Of a stretch of DNA of 64,000 nt, positions 27,269 through 36,257 are shown one piece after another. Below the pieces are notes generated by a model. It saw only the letters and a program-made list of their open reading frames with translations, made no database searches and had not been told where the DNA came from. Numbering within the stretch: position 1 is the first letter of the stretch; each line of letters starts with the position of its first letter. Origin of the DNA: Streptomyces sp. DH41. Lineage in GTDB: Bacteria > Actinomycetota > Actinomycetes > Streptomycetales > Streptomycetaceae. The stretch spans positions 186,001-250,000 of the forward strand of contig NZ_JARVKY010000001.1 in assembly GCF_029813785.1 (NCBI RefSeq). Direction: 5' to 3'. The position numbers and the translations under genes were made by a program.

Positions 27269-27324
27269 CAGAGGACCCGGTCCCGCCGCGCCGGCGTCAC
27301 GCCGCGCCGGCCGTCACGCCGACG

Positions 27325-30225
<2,901 letters not shown>

Positions 30226-30302
30226 GATCCTCAAAGCTCCATCGATCGTCTCTGCCAGCGGCTGCGACATTCAAGACCAGCGGCTTCGAATGCCGGGAAA
30301 TG

Positions 30303-30327
30303 AAAAATCCCCTCGCACAGGAGGGGA
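30303..30327 (-). terminator. Intrinsic terminator in the leuS leader
   Basis: A 6-bp GC stem (CCCCTC/GAGGGG, 6-nt loop) followed by ATTTTT in the transcript, a textbook terminator placed about 80 nt before the leuS start. Its placement upstream of the gene supports attenuation. Confidence 0.8.
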
Positions 30328-30373
30328 CGCCGCGCTGATTCCGGCCACCGGATTTCGACCGGGCCGGGACTGA

Positions 30374-30412
30374 TCAGCGCGGCTCGCTAAGCAGAAGGCG
30401 TACGGCACGCAT
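30374..30412 (-). CDS. leuS leader peptide (MRAVRLLLSEPR)
   Basis: A 12-codon reading frame ending in TGA. Codons 6-8 are CTT CTG CTT for Leu; CTT is rare in high-GC Streptomyces, so decoding should be sensitive to charged tRNA-Leu. No Shine-Dalgarno; TACCCT ends 6 nt before the ATG, which suggests the leader RNA begins at or near its own start codon (leaderless). Confidence 0.72.
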   Translation of the reverse strand: MRAVRLLLSEPR

Positions 30413-30418
30413 GGCGTC

Positions 30419-30448
30419 AGGGTACCGCAGTCGTCGAGCGGGTCGCGA
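30419..30448 (-). promoter_or_regulatory. Predicted leuS promoter
   Basis: On the minus strand, TACCCT is preceded at 18 bp by TCGCGA, a weak -35. The predicted start falls at the leader-peptide ATG. Confidence 0.4.
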
Positions 30449-30735
30449 GGGGCTTCCGGCCACCCGCACCACGCCTTACGTCCGGCCGACCTGAACCACG
30501 GTCAAAGGTTACTTCGCGTAACGACCGCTATGGGGCATCAGCACGAGCGCATTGTCATTTGATAACAACGCAATAACTCAAACCTCGTACCCGCGGGTAT
30601 GGCGCCACTTAGAGTGCGGCAGCGGGACCGCTTTACCGAACCGCTCGGAGTCGCCCCCATGAACCCTCCCCTGATCCACCCCCGCGGCAACACCTCATCC
30701 CCTCCCCGCGCGTCCGTGACGTGGGGAGGTCTGCC
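30449..30735. other. Intergenic region between leuS leader and the heme membrane protein gene
   Basis: Non-coding. It holds an inverted repeat GTTAC-5 nt-GTAAC at 30508-30522 and an unusually AT-rich patch at about 30550-30600 with a direct repeat ATAAC-6 nt-ATAAC. These may be regulatory elements for the plus-strand gene at 30736, which has a good Shine-Dalgarno (GGGGAGGT at 30722). No promoter could be assigned with confidence. Confidence 0.4.
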
Positions 30736-32004
30736 GTGGTGACGAACGACAGCACGGCGGACGACACCTTCGCGCAGTTCCTCGACTTCGGCGCCGGCGT
30801 CCTCTCTCTCGTCTTCCTCAGCTGCTCGGTGATCTGGGGGCTCGTCGCCCAGGACCGGATCGTCCTCGACACCCGCGGGCGGATTCTGGCCCAGGCGGTA
30901 CACCGGACCACCGCGGCCGCCTCGGTCGTGTTCCTGCTGGTGCACATCGGGGTCAAGCTGGCGCTGGAGCACACCACCTGGGTCGCCGCGGTGATCCCGT
31001 TCGGGCTCCTGGCCACGGACGACGAGTCGTTCGGCGGCCGGGGCGTCCTCATCGGCTTCGGCACCCTGGCCAGCATGCTCATGATTTTCGTGGGCGTCAC
31101 CGGCGCCCTGCGCAACCGCTTCGCGTCCCCGGCTCCCGTGGCCGCCCGCTGGCGGGCCATGCACATGCTGGCCTACCCGGCGTGGTGCCTGGCCCTGCTG
31201 CACGGGCTCTACGCGGGTCGCGCGGCGAAGCCGGTCTTCCTGATCCTGTACGGCCTGTCCCTGCTCGGCGTCATGGCCGCCCTGGCACTGCGTGCGGCGC
31301 CCCACCCGGTCAAGCGCCGGGTCGCCGACCGGATCGCCGGGTTCCTCGGGACCGGGGAGCGGATGGCCCGTGAGGAACTGGAGGAGAGCCGGGCCCGGAC
31401 GACGGCCGGCTCGGCGCTGCCGGGCTACGAGGGCACCGGGGTGTCGCGGCCACGCGCGGCGGGCCCGTCCACCCCGTTGTACGAGCCCGCGGAGCGCCTC
31501 ACTCCCCCGGAGCCGGCGAGCGGCTTCGCGGCGGCCTACCGTGCCGTGTCCGGGCCCTCGGGCGCACGACGGCAACCGCTGACGGCCGACGCGACGGCGT
31601 CCACCCGGCTGCCGCCGGACATGCGGCCCACCGAGGCGATGCCCCTCGTGGACGGCGTCGGCAGCGCCCCGGGCAACTGGCCCGTCCCGTCGCCGCCGCC
31701 GGTCGGCGAGGCGCCCCCGTCGGCGTACGACCCGCTCAACGACACGGGACACACCATCCCGGTCTACGGCACACCGGGCGCGCCGGACCACGGCTCGAGT
31801 GACGTGTACGACACCGGTGAGACGAACACGGTCCACGACACGTACTACCCGAACGACACGTACAACAGCGGTCCCGCCACTGAACCGACCCCCGCCGGTA
31901 CGTCCCCCGGCCCGTCCCCCGGTCCGTCGTCCCACGACGCGTCCTACGACTTCGACGCGCCGGGTTCGGGCGAACCCTGGAACACGCCTACCGGAGGCTA
32001 CTGA
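30736..32004 (+). CDS. Ferric-reductase-like (cytochrome b type) membrane protein with long disordered tail
   Basis: 422 residues. Five membrane helices lie within residues 15-190. Two pairs of His face each other across helices: H56 and H70 (H-x13-H), and H143 and H156 (H-x12-H), the pattern of two-heme ferric-reductase/NOX-type domains that pass electrons across the membrane. Residues about 205-422 are a Pro/Ser/Thr/Tyr-rich disordered cytosolic or external tail with YDTxE/DTYY motifs. No NAD or flavin domain is present in this chain; the next plus-strand gene encodes a NADH-binding flavoprotein that may supply electrons. GTG start with GGGGAGGT 6-9 nt upstream; 30739 is the alternative. 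Confidence 0.75.
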   Translation: MVTNDSTADDTFAQFLDFGAGVLSLVFLSCSVIWGLVAQDRIVLDTRGRILAQAVHRTTAAASVVFLLVHIGVKLALEHTTWVAAVIPFGLLATDDESFGGRGVLIGFGTLASMLMIFVGVTGALRNRFASPAPVAARWRAMHMLAYPAWCLALLHGLYAGRAAKPVFLILYGLSLLGVMAALALRAAPHPVKRRVADRIAGFLGTGERMAREELEESRARTTAGSALPGYEGTGVSRPRAAGPSTPLYEPAERLTPPEPASGFAAAYRAVSGPSGARRQPLTADATASTRLPPDMRPTEAMPLVDGVGSAPGNWPVPSPPPVGEAPPSAYDPLNDTGHTIPVYGTPGAPDHGSSDVYDTGETNTVHDTYYPNDTYNSGPATEPTPAGTSPGPSPGPSSHDASYDFDAPGSGEPWNTPTGGY

Positions 32005-32324
32005 TTGAGTCCTCCCCCAGCTGAAGCAGAGGGATTCCTGGCTCACGCCGCCTGCGGGTCAGCGACCCGACAGGTCTTCCACGATCAACACCAGCCGGGT
32101 CGAAACCAGCCCGGTTTGTCACAGCAAAGCTCGGAGGTGCATGTGCTGTCCTGGCTCTCGATCAGCACGACGTACGCCCTTGGTTCTCGCAACGCACGGC
32201 GCTCAGCCTACCCGGTCAGGCGGACGGTGTTCCGTCCCGGAGGCGAGATCCCGTTCCCTGCCCTGCTCCGCAGGAGTCCTGTTCCTCCCCGGCCTGAAGG
32301 CCGGGGCATCCTCAGAGGAACCCG
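32005..32324. mobile_element. Decayed IS200/IS605-type element (ends only, no transposase gene)
   Basis: 320 bp without a gene, starting one base after the upstream stop codon. The left part has CCTCCCCCAGCTGAAGC followed by AGAGGGATTCCTGG, an imperfect hairpin with a TGAA loop. The right part ends in a perfect 8-bp hairpin CCCCGGCC-TGAA-GGCCGGGG followed by CATCCTC. Such TGAA-loop subterminal hairpins are, from memory, typical of TnpB-carrying IS605-group elements in Streptomyces. The interior shows no open TnpB remnant. The AGAGGA immediately before the next gene's GTG may come from the element. Confidence 0.55.
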
Positions 32325-33938
32325 GTGAACGAGGCCCTGCCCGACGTACCCGAAGTCCGTGTGGTCGGTCTTCCCCAGCTCACGTCGGGTTTCGACCTTG
32401 TCGAGCGGCTGGACCTGGCCATGCACCTCAAGGTGCACGGACCGCTCGAACCGCTGGGCGGCGAACAGCTCGCCCAGCTCTCCGAACGCATCAACCTGAG
32501 GGGCCGCGGCGGCGCGGGCTTCCCCTTCCACAAGAAGCTGCGCTCGGTCGCGGAGGCCGCGATCAAGCGTGGCGTACGGCCGGTCGTGGTCGTCAACGGC
32601 AGCGAGGACGAGCCGGCCTGCCGCAAGGACACGGTGCTCATCAACCGTGCCCCGCACCTGATCCTGGACGGCGCGCTGCTGTGCGCCGAGGCCATGGGCG
32701 CCCGCACCCTCGTCATCGGCGTCACCCGTGAGTCCACCCAGCGCTCCATGGAGGCCGCCCTCGCCGAGCGGGGTCTGAGCAACGGGCGCCGGTCCGCCCT
32801 CCGCGCGCGCGTGCAGCGCAATCCGGTCCGTATGGTCACCGGCGCGGCGGCCTCGCTGGTCCGCTCCATCGACGGTGGCCCGGCGATCCCGCCCGGCCGC
32901 AAGGTCAGCGCTTCGAGGAGCGGCGTCGGCGGCGCGCCGACCCTGCTGTCCAACGCGGAGACGTTCGCCCAGCTGGCGATCGCCGCCCGCATCGGCCCTG
33001 AGCGCTACGGCAACACCGGCCTGTACGACGAGCCGGGCACCGTCATGCTCACCGTCTCCGGCGCGGTGGCCCGCCCGATGGTGATCGAGGTGCCGACGGG
33101 TGTGCCGCTGCGCTACGTCCTCCAGCTGGCCGGCGCCCCGCCGGTGCCGCAGGGTGTGCTGACCGGCGGCTACCACGGCAAGTGGATCGACGCGGCGACC
33201 GTCGACGAGGCGATCGTCTCCCGCGACTCCCTGCGGCGGGTGGGCGGCTCGCTGGGCGCGGGCGCGATCCTGCCGATCGGTCAGGGCACCTGCCCGCTGG
33301 GCGAGTCGCTGCGGGTGGCGCAGTGGCTGGCCCAGGAGAGCGCGGGCCAGTGCGGCCCCTGCTACCTGGGCCTGCCGGCCGCCGCGCGCGGCCTGGAGGA
33401 CATTCTGAACGGCGGCGGTCCGGCCGCCCTGGAGGCGGTCAAGCAGGTCGCGAGGAACGTGAAACGGCGCGGCGCCTGCTCGCACCCGGACGGCTCGGCG
33501 ATGTTCATCGAGTCGACCCTCGACGCGTTCACGGACGACCTCGCCGCCCATGTCCTCGGCAACGGCTGCGGACGGCCGGTGGAGGGCGTACTGCCGCTCC
33601 TCGAGGGTGGCGGGACCCCTACGGGCATCCCGGGCGGCGGCGGGGAGGAGAACGGCCCCAGCCGGCAGAAGATCTACGTCGACTGGACGTTGTGCCGGGG
33701 GCACGGACTGTGCGCGGACATCCTCCCGGAGGTCTTCCAGCTCGGCGCCGACGGCTTCCCGACCGTGGCGCAGGCCGACGTGCCGCGCTTCGCGGAGGCC
33801 AAGGCGGTCCGCGCGGTGCGCCGCTGTCCGGCGCTCGCCCTGCGCATCGAGGAGGACACCCGCGGGCAGGCCCCGTCCTCGCGCACCAACCTGCCGGTCC
33901 TGTCCCAGGGGCGCGGCCGCCGGGCGCTCGGCCGCTGA
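32325..33938 (+). CDS. NuoF-like NADH-binding flavoprotein fused to a [3Fe-4S]-type ferredoxin
   Basis: 537 residues. Residues 55-215 match the NADH:ubiquinone oxidoreductase 51-kDa subunit: RGRGGAGFP (59-67, FMN/NAD loop), NGSEDEPACRKD (91-102) and SNAETFAQL (209-217). An SLBB-like segment follows (GAVARPMVIEVPTG). The cluster region reads ESAGQCGPCY with C343, C346 and C385; the first of the four [4Fe-4S] Cys is Ala340. Residues 449-510 are a ferredoxin with C457, C463 (CRGHGLC) and C501, the three-Cys pattern of [3Fe-4S] ferredoxins. Likely role: oxidise NADH and pass electrons to a partner, perhaps the heme membrane protein upstream. Not part of complex I (no other nuo genes here). Confidence 0.82.
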   Translation: MNEALPDVPEVRVVGLPQLTSGFDLVERLDLAMHLKVHGPLEPLGGEQLAQLSERINLRGRGGAGFPFHKKLRSVAEAAIKRGVRPVVVVNGSEDEPACRKDTVLINRAPHLILDGALLCAEAMGARTLVIGVTRESTQRSMEAALAERGLSNGRRSALRARVQRNPVRMVTGAAASLVRSIDGGPAIPPGRKVSASRSGVGGAPTLLSNAETFAQLAIAARIGPERYGNTGLYDEPGTVMLTVSGAVARPMVIEVPTGVPLRYVLQLAGAPPVPQGVLTGGYHGKWIDAATVDEAIVSRDSLRRVGGSLGAGAILPIGQGTCPLGESLRVAQWLAQESAGQCGPCYLGLPAAARGLEDILNGGGPAALEAVKQVARNVKRRGACSHPDGSAMFIESTLDAFTDDLAAHVLGNGCGRPVEGVLPLLEGGGTPTGIPGGGGEENGPSRQKIYVDWTLCRGHGLCADILPEVFQLGADGFPTVAQADVPRFAEAKAVRAVRRCPALALRIEEDTRGQAPSSRTNLPVLSQGRGRRALGR

Positions 33939-33989
33939 GGCAGCGGCGAAGACCTGGGCCCTGGGGCCGCGGCGAAGACGGGAACGAAC

Positions 33990-34020
33990 AAACCCCCCGG
34001 ATCGAAGATCCGGGGGGTTT
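33990..34020. terminator. Bidirectional terminator after the NuoF-like gene and tRNA-Ala
   Basis: A 13-bp perfect stem (AACCCCCCGGATC with GATCCGGGGGGTT) and a 3-nt loop with A and T tracts outside, placed between the plus-strand gene and the minus-strand tRNA. Confidence 0.85.
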
Positions 34021-34025
34021 CTCTG

Positions 34026-34098
34026 TGGAGCTAAGGAGAATTGAACTCCTGACCTCCTGCATGCCATGCAGGCGCTCTACCAACTGAGCTATAGCCCC
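34026..34098 (-). tRNA. tRNA-Ala (anticodon GGC), copy 1
   Basis: 73 nt without encoded CCA. Acceptor stem GGGGCTA/TAGCTCC with one G-U pair, discriminator A; D-loop AGCTCAGTTGGTAGAGC; anticodon stem CCTGC/GCAGG around loop ATGGCAT, so the anticodon is GGC; T-loop GTTCAATTC. Identical to the copy at 34822-34894. Confidence 0.95.
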
Positions 34099-34190
34099 TT
34101 GCTGTCCGCCGCCCGGTTTCCCCGGCGGCGACGCCAACATTACACGGTCGACCGGGGACAACACCAAATCGTTTCCAGTTTGCCCGTTTT

Positions 34191-34206
34191 GCCCCCTTGT
34201 GGGGGC
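34191..34206. terminator. Hairpin downstream of the zinc-ribbon gene pair
   Basis: A 6-bp perfect stem GCCCCC/GGGGGC with a TTGT loop, 4 bp beyond the stop codon of the minus-strand gene at 34210. No T tract. Confidence 0.45.
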
Positions 34207-34209
34207 TCG

Positions 34210-34443
34210 CTACGCCGTGACGAACGAATAGAACCGCTTGAGCGTGCAGTGCTCCTCGAGGAGCCGGCCGTAGATCGGCTCACCCTCGAGTTCGCGGTAC
34301 GTCTCGATCGGGTCGCCTTTTATGATCAGCGCCCGCGCGCACTCCTCGCACCAGTACTGGTAGTCCGGATTGACCGGCTCCATGTCCCGCACGATCGGGG
34401 TGCCGCTGCCGCACCAGTCGCACTTTCGCCTGTGTGCACCCAT
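34210..34443 (-). CDS. Small conserved protein with a four-Cys zinc-binding motif
   Basis: 77 residues. CDWCGSG and CEEC (WCEECARALI) form two CxxC knuckles about 23 residues apart, the pattern of a small zinc ribbon. Function unknown. It starts 3 bp after the stop of the next zinc-ribbon gene at 34447, so the two are co-transcribed. Located between the two tRNA-Ala genes. Confidence 0.7.
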   Translation of the reverse strand: MGAHRRKCDWCGSGTPIVRDMEPVNPDYQYWCEECARALIIKGDPIETYRELEGEPIYGRLLEEHCTLKRFYSFVTA

Positions 34444-34446
34444 CGA

Positions 34447-34620
34447 TCAGCTCCAGCTGTGGCCGCAGGCCGTGCACACGTACGAGATTCCGCCGTTGTC
34501 GCCGAGGACTTGGGCCACGTGCCCGGAACCGCAGGAAGGGCAGTTGAGACGGGTGGACGTGTGCCGCGCCACCGCTGGGCCGAGGAGGTGACCGACCTCC
34601 TCGCGGATGCTCGCAGGCAT
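34447..34620 (-). CDS. Small zinc-ribbon protein
   Basis: 57 residues beginning MPASIREEVGHLL and ending CTACGHSWS. Two CxxC motifs (CPSCGSG and CTACG) form a C-terminal zinc ribbon with the HSWS-type ending often seen in treble-clef or rubredoxin-like ribbons. The ATG at 34620 follows a strong GGGAGGGAGGGG; an in-frame ATG at 34674 is less likely. First gene of a two-gene unit. No function known. Confidence 0.7.
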   Translation of the reverse strand: MPASIREEVGHLLGPAVARHTSTRLNCPSCGSGHVAQVLGDNGGISYVCTACGHSWS

Positions 34621-34775
34621 CGCCCCTCCCTCCCGTCGGGTCGCGGTCCCCTTCCGGCCGTTTGATTCTGCCACGACCGGGCCAATACGGTCAGCGACGC
34701 CTCAGTACCAGTCCGGACACGGAGTCCCACAGGGGTATACGCCCGTGGGACGCCCGTTGCTCAAGCGGGCGGATG

Positions 34776-34808
34776 CGAAAAATCCCGCCCCCCGAGGGGG
34801 ACGGGATT
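34776..34808 (-). terminator. Terminator of tRNA-Ala copy 2
   Basis: Outer stem AATCCCG/CGGGATT and inner CCCC/GGGG with a short loop; on the minus strand it is followed by five T's. It lies 14 bp beyond the tRNA 3' end. Confidence 0.8.
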
Positions 34809-34821
34809 CGTCCGTGGGCTG

Positions 34822-34894
34822 TGGAGCTAAGGAGAATTGAACTCCTGACCTCCTGCATGCCATGCAGGCGCTCTACCAACTGAGCTATAGCCCC
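34822..34894 (-). tRNA. tRNA-Ala (anticodon GGC), copy 2
   Basis: Sequence identical over 73 nt to the gene at 34026-34098, including the GGC anticodon loop ATGGCAT; also no encoded CCA. It has its own terminator and 120 bp of upstream spacer that contains a TAAAGT hexamer, a possible -10. Confidence 0.95.
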
Positions 34895-35014
34895 TGGTGC
34901 CACGCGGCTGGGCCGCATGGTCTTTCGCTCCGCTCGGCGGGGCGAACAAGAAGAACTTTAGCCTGCGACCTGCCGGAAAGTGAAATCCGGGTACCGGGCC
35001 CGGCCGGCCGCTCC

Positions 35015-35686
35015 TCAGTCGTCGTCGCCGAGCACCGGTTCCGGCAGCGTGCCGGCGTTGTGCTCGAGCAGACGCCAGCCTCGGACGCCTTCGCCCAGGA
35101 CGGACCAGCAGCAGTTGGTCAGGCCGCCGAGGCTCTCCCAGCTGTGCGGTTCCAGACCGAGCAGGCGGCCGATGGTGGTGCGGATCGTGCCGCCGTGGCT
35201 GACCACGACGAGGGTGCCGTCCTCGGAGAGCTTCTCGGCGTGCCGGAGCACCACGGGGGCCGCGCGGTCGGCCACCTCGGTCTCCAGCTCGCCGCCGCCG
35301 CGACGGACCGGCTCGCCGCGCTTCCACGCCGCGTACTCCTCGCCGTGCCGCGCGATGATCTCGTCGTGCGTCAGCCCCTGCCAGACGCCCGCGTAGGTCT
35401 CCCGCAGGCCCTCCTCGAGCGTCACGTCCAGGCCGGTCAGGGCGGCGAGCTCGGCGGCCGTGCTCGCGGCCCGCCGGAGGTCGGAGGCGACGATCGCGTC
35501 GGGCCTCAGACCGACCAGCAGCCGGGCGGCACGGCGGGCCTGGGCCACGCCGGTCTCGGTGAGGCCGACGTCCGTGGTGCCCTGGAAGCGGCGCTCCACG
35601 TTCCACGAGGTCTGGCCGTGCCGCCAGAGGATGACGCGCCGGCCGCGGCCCGGCTGTCCGGCCGTCACCTCGCCGGTGGCGCTCAT
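35015..35686 (-). CDS. Histidine phosphatase family protein (phosphoglycerate mutase-like)
   Basis: 223 residues with the catalytic RHG motif LWRHGQTSWN (about residues 20-29, His as nucleophile), RRAASTA, GLRETYAGVWQGLTHDEI with the acid Glu, and VSHGGTIR with the second His. The family hydrolyses phosphate esters; substrate is not determined by sequence. The start codon overlaps the rsfS stop by 4 bp. Neighbours: rsfS, LCP-like, nadD in one direction, an arrangement common in actinobacteria. Confidence 0.87.
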   Translation of the reverse strand: MSATGEVTAGQPGRGRRVILWRHGQTSWNVERRFQGTTDVGLTETGVAQARRAARLLVGLRPDAIVASDLRRAASTAAELAALTGLDVTLEEGLRETYAGVWQGLTHDEIIARHGEEYAAWKRGEPVRRGGGELETEVADRAAPVVLRHAEKLSEDGTLVVVSHGGTIRTTIGRLLGLEPHSWESLGGLTNCCWSVLGEGVRGWRLLEHNAGTLPEPVLGDDD

Positions 35687-36129
35687 CGCCAGTCCCCGTC
35701 GGTCTCCGTCGCCTCCTCGGCGGCCCGGAGCCTGGCGTGCTCCTCCGCCTTGCCGCGGGTCTCCTTGGCGTCGGCGGGCAGCTCCAGCTCGGGGCAGTCC
35801 TTCCACAGCCGCTCGAGGGCGTAGAAGACGCGCTCCTCGCTGTGCTGGACGTGGACGACGATGTCGACGTAGTCGAGCAGGACCCAGCGGGCCTCGCGGT
35901 CGCCCTCGCGGCGCACCGGCTTGACGCCGAGTTCCTTGCTGAGCCGTTCCTCGATCTCGTCGACGATCGACTTGACCTGGCGGTCGTTGGGCGCGGAGGC
36001 CAGCAGGAAGGCGTCCGTGATCGACAGCACGTCGCTGACGTCGTAGGCGATGATGTCGTGCGCGAGCTTGTCGGCCGCCGCCTGCGCGGCGGTGTTGATG
36101 AGTTCGGTGGAGCGGTCGGTCGCGGTCAC
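35683..36129 (-). CDS. rsfS: Ribosomal silencing factor RsfS
   Basis: 148 residues from GTG (MTATDRSTELINTAAQ). The RsfS/Iojap core is clear: DIIAYDVSDVLSITDAFLLAS, WVLLDYVDIVVHVQ and ERVFYALERLWKD. RsfS binds L14 and blocks 50S joining during starvation or slow growth. A longer start at 36201 has no support. It follows the LCP-like gene (128-bp gap holding a short 18-bp repeat) and is coupled to the downstream phosphatase gene by ATGA. Confidence 0.92.
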   Translation of the reverse strand: MTATDRSTELINTAAQAAADKLAHDIIAYDVSDVLSITDAFLLASAPNDRQVKSIVDEIEERLSKELGVKPVRREGDREARWVLLDYVDIVVHVQHSEERVFYALERLWKDCPELELPADAKETRGKAEEHARLRAAEEATETDGDWR

Positions 36130-36257
36130 TGCCTGGCTTTCGGGTCGGCGGTCGGTTGACCTCAAGGGTCTCACGACCGCCGACGACGGCCCACGTGACA
36201 ATCACCCGCCCGCCAGGAGGCCGGTCTCCAGGGAGCCGCTCTCCAGGGAGCCGTTCT

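Larger units (their letters stand above)
30303..30412 (-). promoter_or_regulatory. Leucine-responsive transcription attenuator of leuS
   Basis: The leader contains a short peptide gene (30374-30412) with three consecutive Leu codons, an 11-bp stem (30329-30339 pairing with 30373-30383, spanning the end of the leader gene) and a terminator hairpin with five U's (30303-30327). A ribosome stalled at the Leu codons would cover the upstream arm of the 11-bp stem, which could alter folding before the terminator. Attenuation of aminoacyl-tRNA synthetase and branched-chain amino acid genes by leader peptides is established in actinobacteria as a class; this instance is inference from sequence. Confidence 0.75.

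Noticed and set aside
30508..30522. T-box riboswitch upstream of leuS
   Set aside because: No T-box bulge sequence (TGGNACC) was seen; the leader-peptide attenuator explains the hairpins.
32005..32328. A 107-codon plus-strand frame between the heme protein and NuoF-like genes
   Set aside because: It coincides with the transposon-end region, has no family match to me, and crosses both hairpins.
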